Shown: positions 22,563-31,608, counted from the stretch's first letter. The stretch: 43,029 bases of DNA from an uncultured Bacteroidales bacterium (GCA_937995875.1 CALKIW010000143.1:1-43029); one strand, 5' to 3'. The notes: generated from the letters alone by a model not told the origin. Program-made: numbers and translations.

Positions 22563-23660
22563 ATGGAAAAAAGACGCGTAGGTCTGATTACCGGAGTGAC
22601 AGGACAGGATGGCAGCTATTTGGCTGAGTTGTTGTTAGAGAAAGGTTATGAAGTGCATGGCGTGATCCGTCGCTCATCAGTAGATTATCGTGAGCGGATT
22701 GTACATCTGGAAGGAAAACCGAAGTTCCATCTGCATTATGCGGACTTAAGCGACTCCATGAGTATCGTTTCCTTGGTTCGTAAGATCAATCCGACGGAGA
22801 TTTACAATCTTGCGGCACAAAGCCATGTGCAGGTTAGCTTTGATGCTCCGGAATATACGGCTGATGTTGATGCTGTTGGCGTACTTCGTGTGTTGGAAGC
22901 CGTGCGGGCGTGTGGACTGACAAAAACCTGTCGTATTTACCAAGCGTCTACTTCCGAGTTGTATGGCAAAGTCGAGGAGGTTCCCCAGAACGAAAACACG
23001 CCATTCCATCCTTACAGCCCCTATGCGGTGGCTAAACTGTATGGTTTTTGGATTGTGAAAGAATATCGTGAGGCCTACGATATGTATGCCTGCAATGGGA
23101 TTTTGTTCAACCACGAGAGTGAGCGTCGTGGCGAAACCTTCGTGACACGTAAAATTACGCTGGCCGCTGCACGTATTGCTCAGGGCAGACAGGACAAGCT
23201 CTACTTGGGCAATTTGTCATCGCTTCGTGATTGGGGATACGCTAAAGATTACGTGGAATGTATGTGGTTGATGCTTCAACAGGACAAACCGGAAGACTTT
23301 GTGATTGCTACCGGTAAACAGCATAGTGTGCGAGAGTTCTGTTACCATGCTTTTAAACACGTTGGAATCGAATTGGAATTTCAGGGGGAAGGTATGGATG
23401 AGAAGGGGGTAGATAAGACTACGGGTAAAGTTCTCGTAGAAGTGAGTCCGGATTTCTATCGTCCTACAGACGTTGTTAATCTTTGGGGAGACCCCACTAA
23501 GGCTAAGGCTACGTTAGGCTGGGATCCGTCTAAGACCAGTTTTGAGGAATTAGTGAAGATTATGGTGGACAGCGACATGAAGAAAGTTGCTGCTGACGAT
23601 GCTGCATCCAGAGTGCGTGTCAATCTTGAGGAATATTTAGAGAAAGGCATTGTGAAGTAG
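22563..23660 (+). CDS. gmd: GDP-mannose 4,6-dehydratase
   Basis: 365-residue extended SDR enzyme, the standard length for Gmd. It converts GDP-D-mannose to GDP-4-keto-6-deoxy-D-mannose, the first step to GDP-L-fucose. The NADP-binding motif GVTGQDGSYLAE, the NLAAQSHVQVSF segment, STSELYGKVEEVPQ and the catalytic Tyr-x-x-x-Lys in PYAVAKLYGF are all present, as is FNHESERRGETFVTRKI. The product is used by the next gene, fcl, 157 bp downstream on the same strand. Confidence 0.97.
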   Translation: MEKRRVGLITGVTGQDGSYLAELLLEKGYEVHGVIRRSSVDYRERIVHLEGKPKFHLHYADLSDSMSIVSLVRKINPTEIYNLAAQSHVQVSFDAPEYTADVDAVGVLRVLEAVRACGLTKTCRIYQASTSELYGKVEEVPQNENTPFHPYSPYAVAKLYGFWIVKEYREAYDMYACNGILFNHESERRGETFVTRKITLAAARIAQGRQDKLYLGNLSSLRDWGYAKDYVECMWLMLQQDKPEDFVIATGKQHSVREFCYHAFKHVGIELEFQGEGMDEKGVDKTTGKVLVEVSPDFYRPTDVVNLWGDPTKAKATLGWDPSKTSFEELVKIMVDSDMKKVAADDAASRVRVNLEEYLEKGIVK

Positions 23661-23817
23661 CGTTTGTATAGATGCAGTACATGCTTTTTTGTTGATAGTA
23701 TGGCAGTTATAACGGACATTCTATCTGCTTGCGAACATCTTCGTCATCTCTGATAGGACAAGATGTTGTGCTTGATATGCAATTTATGATATAGTAGAAA
23801 AAGGATTGAAAGACAAT

Positions 23818-25026
23818 ATGTTGGATAAGAAATCGAAAATATATGTAGCCGGACATCATGGGCTTGTGGGGTCGGCCATTTGGAAGAATCTGGAAGCAAG
23901 GGGATATCATAACCTTGTGGGCCGCAGCCATCGAGAATTGGACTTGACTAATCAGGCTGCGGTGAAGCAATTTTTCGACGAGGAACGCCCAGACGCGGTA
24001 GTATTAGCAGCTGCCTTTGTGGGTGGTATTATGGCAAATTTGCTCTACCGAGCAGACTTCATCATGCAAAACATGAAGATACAGTGCAATGTGATAGAGC
24101 AGGCCTATCTTCATGGTGTAAAGAAACTGCTGTTCTTAGGCTCTACTTGTATCTATCCTAAGAATGCACCGCAACCCATGAAAGAGGACACACTGCTGAC
24201 GTCTCCATTGGAATATACCAATGAAGAATACGCCATTGCTAAAATTGCGGGGTTGAAAATGTGTGAAAGCTATAATCTGCAATATGGCACCAATTACATT
24301 GCCGTGATGCCAACCAATCTTTATGGTCCCAATGATAATTTCCATTTGGAGAACTCTCATGTGTTGCCGGCTATGATGCGCAAGGTGTATTTGGCCAAAC
24401 TCATACACGAAAGCAATTGGGATGCTATTCGTGTGGATATGAACAAACGCCCGATTAATCCTCCGTCGAAGTTGGCGGAGCAGATTGGAGAGAGCAATGT
24501 AGACGGAAATAATAACAAGGAGCGTATATTGAAGGCACTGGCATTCTATGGCATTGAAGATAACCGAGTGACGCTTTGGGGGGATGGAAGTCCGCTTCGT
24601 GAGTTCCTTTGGAGTGAAGATATGGCCGATGCGTCTGTTCATGTGCTGCTCAATGTAGATTTCAAGGATATCATTGGCATCGAGAAATATTCCTCTGTGT
24701 TCTATGGAGTGAGTGCTGATGGTGTGGTGGATCGTAACAACTCAGAAGGGCGAGGAGGTGCCATCCCCGGTCTGGGAGAGATTCGAAATTGTCATATAAA
24801 TGTAGGGACCGGCAAGGAACTCACGATTAAAGAGCTTGCGGCTTTGGTTGTCAAAACGGTTGGTTTTGATGGAGAGGTGGCATGGGATGCGTCGAAACCC
24901 AACGGAACACCACGTAAACTGATAGATGTGTCCAAGCTTCACAGTCTGGGATGGACGCATAAAGTGGAAATCGATGAGGGCGTTCGGAAACTGTATGACT
25001 GGTATAAAGAATCATTGAATCATTAA
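23818..25026 (+). CDS. fcl: GDP-L-fucose synthase (Bacteroidetes long form)
   Basis: 402-residue SDR epimerase/reductase that completes GDP-L-fucose synthesis from the Gmd product. Visible parts: IYVAGHHGLVGSAI (nucleotide binding), LGSTCIYPKNAPQP, the catalytic tyrosine and lysine in NEEYAIAKIAGLKMC, and NLYGPNDNFHLENSHV. The enterobacterial enzyme is about 320 residues; here about 45 extra residues follow HVLPAMMRKVYLAKL and about 40 more lie between VHVLLNVDF and HINVGTGKEL. Both blocks are clean reading frame. The ATG at 23818 is preferred to the TTG at 23806. It acts with gmd and supplies fucose for surface glycans. Confidence 0.95.
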   Translation: MLDKKSKIYVAGHHGLVGSAIWKNLEARGYHNLVGRSHRELDLTNQAAVKQFFDEERPDAVVLAAAFVGGIMANLLYRADFIMQNMKIQCNVIEQAYLHGVKKLLFLGSTCIYPKNAPQPMKEDTLLTSPLEYTNEEYAIAKIAGLKMCESYNLQYGTNYIAVMPTNLYGPNDNFHLENSHVLPAMMRKVYLAKLIHESNWDAIRVDMNKRPINPPSKLAEQIGESNVDGNNNKERILKALAFYGIEDNRVTLWGDGSPLREFLWSEDMADASVHVLLNVDFKDIIGIEKYSSVFYGVSADGVVDRNNSEGRGGAIPGLGEIRNCHINVGTGKELTIKELAALVVKTVGFDGEVAWDASKPNGTPRKLIDVSKLHSLGWTHKVEIDEGVRKLYDWYKESLNH

Positions 25027-25190
25027 AACCGAAGAAGAAAAGGGTAAGTCGGAGGATAGGACGCTGGTCTTCTCAGTGCCGTTTAACAACAGTTTTCTGC
25101 AATGGATGAGGTAAACCTCGATTCCCTTCACATCTAAAATTTCCTTACGAGAACAAACATTGGTCATTTATTTTTAATCGAAATAGTTCT

Positions 25191-26444
25191 ATGTTAGATA
25201 AGAAATATAATATTGCTGTAGCCGGAACAGGCTATGTTGGTTTAAGTATAGCTACACTTTTAAGTCAGCATCAACACGTCATGGCGGTGGATGTTGTGCC
25301 AGAGAAGGTCGAAATGATCAATCGAAGAAAGTCGCCAATACAGGACGAATACATCGAAAAGTATCTTGAGGAGAAGGAACTTGATCTGACCGCAACGCTT
25401 GACGGAGCTGCGGCCTATAAGGATGCCGACATCGTAGTGATAGCTACGCCAACCAACTACGACTCTACAAGGAACTACTTCGACACGAGGCATGTGGAGG
25501 AAGTCATAGAGCTGGTGTTGCAGATCAACCCTAATGCTATCATGATTATCAAGTCTACAATTCCTGTGGGCTATACGGAAAGTGTAAGGGAGAAGTATAA
25601 ATCTGAGAATATTATATTTGCACCGGAGTTTCTTCGTGAAAGCAAGGCATTGTATGACAATCTTTATCCGAGCCGAATCATTGTGGGACGGCCGGAAGGA
25701 GATGAGCGTTTGGACAGGGCAGCTCGCTTGTTTGCCGAATTGTTGAAACAGGGAGCCATCAAGCAGGACATTGAAACCTTATACATGGGGCTTACGGAGG
25801 CAGAAGCCGTGAAGCTTTTTGCCAACACTTATCTTGCTCTTCGTGTGAGCTATTTTAATGAACTTGACACCTACGCGGAGGTGAAAGGGCTCGACACTCA
25901 AAGCATTATCAAGGGAGTAAGCCTTGACCCCCGTATCGGCAATTTCTACAATAACCCATCGTTTGGCTATGGGGGGTATTGCTTGCCAAAGGACACCAAG
26001 CAACTCTTGGCTAACTATGAGGATGTGCCTGAAAACCTTATTCAGGCCATTGTGGAGAGTAACCGCACCCGCAAAGACTTTATAGCGGACCAAGTATTGC
26101 ATAAGGCCGGCTATTATGATTATTTTAATCGTGGAGACTTTGATGCCAATAAAGAACGCCGATGCGTTATAGGCGTCTATCGTCTGACGATGAAAAGCAA
26201 CAGCGACAACTTCCGGCAGAGCAGCATTCAGGGGGTAATGAAGCGCATCAAGGCCAAAGGTGCCGAGGTCATTATCTATGAGCCGACGCTTGAAGACGGC
26301 ACGACATTCTTTGGAAGCAGTGTCGTGAACGATCTCAATCAGTTCAAAAATCAAAGTCAGGCGATTATTGCTAACCGCTATGATAAGGTGCTTGACGACG
26401 TGAAAGCTAAGGTTTATACGCGCGATATATTCCGGTGCGATTAA
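25191..26444 (+). CDS. ugd: UDP-glucose 6-dehydrogenase family
   Basis: 417-residue nucleotide-sugar dehydrogenase. The N-terminal Rossmann motif is AVAGTGYVGLSIA, followed by VVIATPTNYD, IKSTIPVGYT and FAPEFLRESKALYDNLYPSRI. The catalytic Cys264 is in GYGGYCLPKDTKQL. The C-terminal UDP-binding domain follows (GVYRLTMKSNSDNFRQSS). The short form with PEFLREG/S-type loops fits UDP-glucose dehydrogenases of the E. coli Ugd type, giving UDP-glucuronate for polysaccharides. Specificity for another UDP-sugar cannot be excluded. It is the third nucleotide-sugar gene in a row, 164 bp after fcl. Confidence 0.92.
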   Translation: MLDKKYNIAVAGTGYVGLSIATLLSQHQHVMAVDVVPEKVEMINRRKSPIQDEYIEKYLEEKELDLTATLDGAAAYKDADIVVIATPTNYDSTRNYFDTRHVEEVIELVLQINPNAIMIIKSTIPVGYTESVREKYKSENIIFAPEFLRESKALYDNLYPSRIIVGRPEGDERLDRAARLFAELLKQGAIKQDIETLYMGLTEAEAVKLFANTYLALRVSYFNELDTYAEVKGLDTQSIIKGVSLDPRIGNFYNNPSFGYGGYCLPKDTKQLLANYEDVPENLIQAIVESNRTRKDFIADQVLHKAGYYDYFNRGDFDANKERRCVIGVYRLTMKSNSDNFRQSSIQGVMKRIKAKGAEVIIYEPTLEDGTTFFGSSVVNDLNQFKNQSQAIIANRYDKVLDDVKAKVYTRDIFRCD

Positions 26445-26485
26445 TTCTTGGGAGTAGCCGGAAGAGTCTAAAAATCCATGATATA

Positions 26486-26517
26486 TTTGTAATCCATCAT
26501 TTTTTCGGTTATCTTTG
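26486..26517 (+). promoter_or_regulatory. Promoter of the upxY-like gene
   Basis: TTTG (26486-26489) and TATCTTTG (26510-26517) are 20 bases apart, a complete Bacteroidetes promoter. Transcription would begin near 26523, just before in-frame ATGs at 26531 and 26552. This supports translation starting upstream of the frameshift at 26601-26604. Confidence 0.75.
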
Positions 26518-26551
26518 TCTTTAAACTATAATGATAACCTTATCAATATTG

Positions 26552-26611
26552 ATGGAAAAACGTAATACAACGGTGACGGAAGAACAGAAATGGTATGTTC
26601 TTTTCTGCTAA
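26552..26611 (+). pseudogene. Out-of-frame 5' end of the upxY-like gene
   Basis: From the ATG at 26552 the frame reads MEKRNTTVTEEQKWYVLFC and stops at 26609-26611. EEQKWYVL is the expected first strand of a NusG-family N-terminal domain, and the rest of that domain continues one frame over (SANYKKEVVVRDEL). Removing one T from the run at 26601-26604 joins them as WYVLSANYKKE. An in-frame ATG at 26531 is an alternative start. See the main gene entry. Confidence 0.75.
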
Positions 26612-27569
26612 TTATAAGAAAGAAGTTGTTGTAAGAGACGAGCTAAGAATGCTTGGCTACGATGCTTATGTCCCTATGCAATATGTTCTTTCCCACCACA
26701 GAGAACATAAGGTGCGCGTGCTGAGGCCTGCCATACACGGCCTCGTTTTTGTGCGGGCTACGCAGAAAGAACTATTCGACTATAAACATTCATCGCGTAA
26801 CAATCCTTATATCTTCCTTCGCACCACGCGTATGGGAAAAGGTTATCAGCCCATAGTGGTGAGAGATGAAGACATGAACAACTTCATACGCCTCACGGCA
26901 TTATCTGAGATTAAGCTCAACTATTATCGCCCGGAGGAACTGCGATTGATGAAAGGAGAGAAAGTAAGGATCTTGGATGGAGTGTTCAAGAATATCGTGG
27001 GCACAGTGCAGCGACTACCCAACAAGTGTGGAAACTACCTTGTTGTAGAGATTCCCGGAGTGTCTGTGGTAGCAGCCAAATTAAAACCGAACTATGTTCA
27101 GCCTATGGGCAAACAACAGGAGAAGTCTGTCGATATTGATAAAGATGTACAGAAACTGATGGATTGTGCCTACAAAGTACTCTATGAACTGGCAGATAAC
27201 GGCAAAAATGATCTTGCAAGAAACATTGCCATTGCAGAGATACAAATGCTTTGCCGGGCATTGGAAGGTTGTAAGCGATTCCTTCCGGCTGATAAAGCTG
27301 CCTATGCTTTGGCCCATTATTTAGCAAGCAAGGTGCTTGGAGAGTCGTCGGAGCCGTTTGCCGGCGAGTTTCGGAAGATTGTGCCGAAGCTTCGCAGCGT
27401 CAGTATGCTTCGCTTGCGGATATGTCTTTATTTATCGGTTGATTTTGGAGACGAAGCTGCTTCGCATTTTGTAGCGGAAACTATAGGCAAATGGGATGCG
27501 ACCAAATACACTGATTCTCAGAAATCTTTCTTAACGGAGAAACGGCTTTTAGAACGTCTTGGGAAATAA
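26595..27569 (+). CDS. UpxY-family (NusG-like) transcription antiterminator, frameshifted at its 5' end
   Basis: Open frame of 324 residues. Residues 1-95 are a NusGn-like domain (DELRMLGYDAYVPMQYVL, RPAIHGLVFVRATQKEL, IVVRDEDMNNFI). Residues 113-165 are a KOW domain (LMKGEKVRILDGVFKNIVGTVQRLPNKCGNYLVVEIPG). A helical C-terminal extension of about 150 residues follows. In Bacteroides, UpxY proteins stop premature termination in the capsule operon they head. Here no capsule operon follows: the next gene is the convergent TonB receptor. The ATG at 26595 lacks the conserved WYVL strand, which lies in another frame (26552-26611), so this is either a real mutation, a frameshift-controlled gene or a sequencing error. 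Confidence 0.8.
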   Translation: MFFSANYKKEVVVRDELRMLGYDAYVPMQYVLSHHREHKVRVLRPAIHGLVFVRATQKELFDYKHSSRNNPYIFLRTTRMGKGYQPIVVRDEDMNNFIRLTALSEIKLNYYRPEELRLMKGEKVRILDGVFKNIVGTVQRLPNKCGNYLVVEIPGVSVVAAKLKPNYVQPMGKQQEKSVDIDKDVQKLMDCAYKVLYELADNGKNDLARNIAIAEIQMLCRALEGCKRFLPADKAAYALAHYLASKVLGESSEPFAGEFRKIVPKLRSVSMLRLRICLYLSVDFGDEAASHFVAETIGKWDATKYTDSQKSFLTEKRLLERLGK

Positions 27570-27627
27570 ATATGCCCCAAATTTTCCTGCCGTTTTTCCT
27601 ATTAGACGGAAAATAAATTATGTTTGG

Positions 27628-27658
27628 AGGAAGTAACATAAGTGAAAAGATACTTCCT
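27628..27658. terminator. Possible bidirectional hairpin between upxY-like gene and TonB receptor gene
   Basis: AGGAAGTA (27628-27635) and TACTTCCT (27651-27658) form an 8-bp stem with a 15-base loop in the gap between two convergent genes. The T content after the stem is weak on both sides, so the call is tentative. Confidence 0.35.
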
Positions 27659-27694
27659 ATTTTGTATCACATGAACAGCTACTCTGCTTCAATC

Positions 27695-30070
27695 TTATAA
27701 TTCAATTTGTACTTTGGCATTAAACAGCCTTCCCGTCAGGAAGTTGGGCACGGCATATTGCTGGTTGGTAATGTCGGTCACCCAATAATAGGAGTTCACG
27801 TTGTTTATACCAAATAGATTTAAGCAATCTACCCCCAACCATATATTGCGGAAGACACTCTTTCGTGTGCGGTCCTGATTATCCAACAACCGAAAGCTCA
27901 TCCCAATGTCGGCACGCTTGTATGCGGGGGCACGGAAAGTGTTTCTCTCCAGTTCTCTGTGGGGCGCAGAGAAGGGAAGTCCGTCTGCCAGAGTCATTTT
28001 AAGACTCATCTTCCAACGCGTTGTTCCCGGAAAATAGTCGGTAAAAAATAGGTTCATGGCATAACGCTGGTCGGTTGGCATGGGTATGGACACGCCGTTG
28101 AGTTTCATCTTGGTATCCATCACGGAGAATGTCAGCCACGAGTCGGTGCCGGGCACAAACTCGCCGAAAAGTTTCAGGTCGATTCCTGCCGCATGACCTG
28201 TTGCCATATTATGACCATAATACACCACCTTCACGTTGTTTACAGAGTAGGGGATAAGGTTGTTGAGCAGCTTATAATAGGCTTCGGCTGTGAATTTAAA
28301 GGGACGGTTCATCATCGTGAACCGATAGTCCATGCCTGTGATGAAGTGTATCGATCGCTGACTCCTTATCTTGTTGTTGAGTCTTGCGTATGTCGTGCCG
28401 TTTACAGTAGACGTGTCGCGCAGCTCCTTGAAGAAGGGGGCTTGATAATAAAGACCGGCTGCCACTCTCAGGGTCATGTTTTGATTGAAGGGTGGGATGA
28501 TGCCCAACGAAACACGGGGAGAGAGTATAGACTCTTTGTTGAAATTCCAGTGGGAAAACCTTAGGCCGTAACTCAATGTGAAAAGCGCGTGTTCCCCAGC
28601 CGAACGGAATCGCCAAACGTCCTGAATATAGGTCTCTATTCGGTTGGCATTTAATTCGTTTTTGGCACGTAATGAATAAATAGTGTAGAGGTCTTTACCC
28701 GTGTGGGGAACGCTGTAGCCTGCAGAATCGCGCATCTCATATTCTGCAGATTGTTCCTCAATATGCTCCCTCTTATAGGTAAATCCTCCCTCTATGCGAT
28801 GTTGTTTGGTGGTGTGTTTCACCATCAGTTTGATGCTTTCTACATGAGCCTTGAGATAGTTTCGGGCATGCTCAAAGTATGTTCCCACTCCGAGATTTTG
28901 CGAGGTTTCTGTCTGCGTGAGCCAATACTGCCCCTGAATGTCGTAGCGTTCAGACTCCGTCGTTTTATAAGCCGACCCCAAAATGGATATGGATGTGGAG
29001 TCGCCAAAATGTCTCGTGATACCGAGCGAGCCGAAATAGGTGCGGAAAAGGTCTTTTTCCTTACCATCGAAGTACACTTTAAACGATTTGACATTCTCCA
29101 AAGTGCCAAACTTTGTCTCGCGGTCTTGAGGCTCAAAGTTATAGTGGTTGTCGGAGGTGTTGCCAATAAAATCGATGGTCCAGCGTTTGTTGGGGGTGAA
29201 ACTTAAGTAGGTTTGATAGTCCAGAAAGCTGGGTTTGTACTCGCCGTTGGTTTCCAGCGAGTTTAAGAGATACCTTGTTGTTTTATATCTCAGTCCGTGC
29301 GACCACGCGAATTTCTTGTTAGAAAAGCCGAGAAAGGCACTTCCGCCGAGCAGTGAGGCCGTGAAGTTGGATTCAAACTTTTTGGGGCGCCGATAGGTAA
29401 TATCAAGTGCAGACGACATCTTGTCGCCGTATTTGGCTTCAAAACCGCCTGTCGAAAATCCAATCTTATCTACCATGTCAGGATTGATGACAGACAATCC
29501 TTCTTGCTGACCGCTACGCACGAGAAAGGGGCGGAACACCTCCACATTGTTGATATATACCGAATTTTCGTCAAAAGCACCTCCCCGAACATTGTATTGT
29601 GAAGATAGTTCAGAGTGAGTAGACACACCGGCTTGGGTCTGGATGAGTTCCTCTACGGCGTTTCCTGTAGTCGAAGGCAGAGACTTCAATTCCTCTGTGG
29701 AAATATCCTGCGTCTGTCCCGACTGTATCTTCTGTCCCGTAACGTTCACTTCGTCTAACGCCCCTGCCGATTCGTAGAGCACTATTTGTAGCGTTTGGGT
29801 ACCTTTCGGCTTTTTCAGTATGCGTGTCTTGGTTTTATAACCCAGCATGGAGAACTTCACGACAACGGAGTCGGCGGAGTGCAATGTCAATTTAAACTCT
29901 CCCTTGAGCGAGGTCACCGTAGCCTTGCCTTGTGCCAAACAAGACACACTGGCCAACTCCACCGGGTTGTTTTGCTCATCGATGACGCGCCCCCTGAGGG
30001 TGAAACTTTGGGCAGTGGCAGATATGGTGCAGGCAATGAGAATTGCCAGAAATAGAATTCTCTGTTTCAT
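27695..30070 (-). CDS. TonB-dependent outer-membrane receptor
   Basis: 791 residues with signal peptide MKQRILFLAILIACTISATAQ. Residues about 22-105 are a carboxypeptidase-regulatory-like (CarboxypepD_reg) domain (FTLRGRVIDEQNNPVELASV). A plug domain follows (ELIQTQAGVSTHSELSSQYNVRGGAFDENSVYINNVEVF), then a long beta-barrel ending VQIEL. The length and the single N-terminal domain fit the iron/vitamin-type receptors of Bacteroidetes rather than the larger SusC proteins, and no SusD partner adjoins. The frame extends to 30172, but the ATG at 30070 begins the signal peptide. The substrate is unknown. Confidence 0.93.
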   Translation of the reverse strand: MKQRILFLAILIACTISATAQSFTLRGRVIDEQNNPVELASVSCLAQGKATVTSLKGEFKLTLHSADSVVVKFSMLGYKTKTRILKKPKGTQTLQIVLYESAGALDEVNVTGQKIQSGQTQDISTEELKSLPSTTGNAVEELIQTQAGVSTHSELSSQYNVRGGAFDENSVYINNVEVFRPFLVRSGQQEGLSVINPDMVDKIGFSTGGFEAKYGDKMSSALDITYRRPKKFESNFTASLLGGSAFLGFSNKKFAWSHGLRYKTTRYLLNSLETNGEYKPSFLDYQTYLSFTPNKRWTIDFIGNTSDNHYNFEPQDRETKFGTLENVKSFKVYFDGKEKDLFRTYFGSLGITRHFGDSTSISILGSAYKTTESERYDIQGQYWLTQTETSQNLGVGTYFEHARNYLKAHVESIKLMVKHTTKQHRIEGGFTYKREHIEEQSAEYEMRDSAGYSVPHTGKDLYTIYSLRAKNELNANRIETYIQDVWRFRSAGEHALFTLSYGLRFSHWNFNKESILSPRVSLGIIPPFNQNMTLRVAAGLYYQAPFFKELRDTSTVNGTTYARLNNKIRSQRSIHFITGMDYRFTMMNRPFKFTAEAYYKLLNNLIPYSVNNVKVVYYGHNMATGHAAGIDLKLFGEFVPGTDSWLTFSVMDTKMKLNGVSIPMPTDQRYAMNLFFTDYFPGTTRWKMSLKMTLADGLPFSAPHRELERNTFRAPAYKRADIGMSFRLLDNQDRTRKSVFRNIWLGVDCLNLFGINNVNSYYWVTDITNQQYAVPNFLTGRLFNAKVQIEL

Positions 30071-30626
30071 ACTATAGAATAACGAAAGGGCTGTTTGATT
30101 ATTGTATTGGTGGAATGGTGATTGGTGAAAGAATTCAATTTTATTCTCAATTTTTATTATCGGATAAAGCATAGAGGTGTAGGATACTGATGATTTTTCT
30201 TTACAAACACCCCCTTATGCTTGGCGTATTCAAAAATCAACTTGGAATTTGTCTGAAAATCGCAAAAATCAGGCAATTTGTAATTTGTTGATAATCAGTG
30301 TATTTTGAAACAATGCCACTTCGCCCCCTATGTCGCCATTCGTGGTTAGGTATCAAATGGCATCGCGAAAGAGCCTCAATCGCAAGGCGGTTAGGCTCGT
30401 TCCGTGTGCCGGTTACAGCTTAGTCGTGTTGCGGTTAAGGCTCTTTCACGGATGGACTGAGCACAAAGCATACAAATTGTGCGATATTTAAATACTGTGA
30501 GTTGATAAAAGGGGCAAAAACATAGCCCTTTTTGCGCTGGATGCCGAAAAAACAGATGCAGAAAAATGGTAATCTATTTTTACGATCATGGAGTTGTGAT
30601 CGGGGTGGACTTGATCCGTTTTCAGG
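30071..30626. other. Intergenic region with hairpin repeats
   Basis: 556 bases between two minus-strand genes. No gene is supported. It contains a strong hairpin (30371-30398) and a second related segment with GCTTAGTCGTG and GCGGTTAAGG (30418-30440). A TATGCTTGGCGTATTC word (30217-30232) echoes the inverted repeat at 20891-20943. No clear promoter for the TonB receptor gene was identified. Confidence 0.55.
30371..30398. repeat. Hairpin of an intergenic repeat family
   Basis: GAGCCTCAATCGC (30371-30383) pairs with GCGGTTAGGCTC (30387-30398) over 12 positions, with one bulged C, one G-T pair and a 3-base loop. Related words occur near 147-174 and, on the other strand, near 20731-20760. No T tract follows. 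Confidence 0.65.
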
Positions 30627-31589
30627 TTATCCCTTGTAAATGAATGCCAGAAATTTGTTAATCGGGCTGATAGAAAAGCGAAACCATCGATAGTTGGCAA
30701 CGGGTTTGCCACCAAACCGGAGAATAAATTCTCTGAATGGGTTGTGAGGGAATGGCAGGCCGGCGTCGAGGAAATAGAAATGCGCATAATTATGGTCCCA
30801 TGCCCAGTTCAGGGCGTGCCATATTGTCATCATGTTGGGATGAAGATGCGGATAACGCTTACGGCGCGAGGCAAGATACCATAAAAAAGCGTTGCCATCA
30901 GCATAAATGCAGACGCATCCTCCAATAATTTTGTCCTTGTATTGGGTGATAAATATACGTGCATGATTGCTATTGTACAACTCCAAAAAAAGCTGTTCCG
31001 GAGGGATGAGACGCTGCACCTTGAAGCGATAGAAGTTTCGGGTGAGCTTGTAAAACCTCCGCACCTCCTGCTCAGATTTGGCTTCTCGTGTAGATATGCC
31101 CATGTTGTAGACACGCTCAATGCGTTCGAGAGCTTTAGGGTTGATGCGTTCGCCGGGTGATTTGGAGTGGAGGGAATTGTGTACTTCCTGCCATGCAACG
31201 GGGAAATACGTATTTTTACGGAAAAACCTATAACCGAACATTTTTCGGGATAGTCCGCTGAACTCAATGTAAAAGCAGAGTCTACGTCGCAGTTTGCGTG
31301 TCAGGTCGTGGAGGAGCAGTCCGAATACTTCCTCATGGTTTACCTCGTCTACATATTCCCCTTCACCGTAGATTCTCCCCTGTGTATAGAGCATGGGAGG
31401 CATCCATGAACCTCGACGGCGGATAACGGCAAGGATGTGTCCGACTACTTGTCCGTTCTCGTTGGTGGCAACAGCCATGTAGGGCTTCTGCCCGGGTGTC
31501 TTCTCGATGATATGGAAGAACTCGGCACTATGAAAGAAGTTGCGACAGGTCATGTCGGGCAACTCTTCGCCAGTAGTATAAAGTCTCAC
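30627..31589 (-). CDS. FemAB-like GNAT domain protein
   Basis: About 320 residues. The N-terminal part (FFHSAEFFHIIEKTPGQKPYMAVATNENGQVVGHILAV) and the C-terminal part (RIFITQYKDKIIGGCVCIYADGNAFLWYLAS, then MTIWHALNWAWDHNYAHFYFLDAG) look like the paired acyltransferase domains of FemAB-like proteins, which transfer aminoacyl or acyl groups to cell-wall or polysaccharide precursors. The exact reaction is unknown. The frame opens at a TTG at 31637, but a promoter -7 box at 31609-31616 lies inside that extension. I therefore place the start at the GTG at 31589 (reading VRLYTTGEELPD); an ATG at 31553 is the fallback. It lies 556 bp upstream of the TonB receptor gene and is probably not cotranscribed with it. 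Confidence 0.78.
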   Translation of the reverse strand: MRLYTTGEELPDMTCRNFFHSAEFFHIIEKTPGQKPYMAVATNENGQVVGHILAVIRRRGSWMPPMLYTQGRIYGEGEYVDEVNHEEVFGLLLHDLTRKLRRRLCFYIEFSGLSRKMFGYRFFRKNTYFPVAWQEVHNSLHSKSPGERINPKALERIERVYNMGISTREAKSEQEVRRFYKLTRNFYRFKVQRLIPPEQLFLELYNSNHARIFITQYKDKIIGGCVCIYADGNAFLWYLASRRKRYPHLHPNMMTIWHALNWAWDHNYAHFYFLDAGLPFPHNPFREFILRFGGKPVANYRWFRFSISPINKFLAFIYKG

Positions 31590-31608
31590 ACGATAGGTTT
31601 GCACAAGG

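Noticed and set aside
27695..30070. SusC-type glycan importer
   Set aside because: The protein is shorter than SusC, has no SusD neighbour and no adjacent glycan-utilisation genes except a distant GH51, so a generic TonB receptor call is safer.
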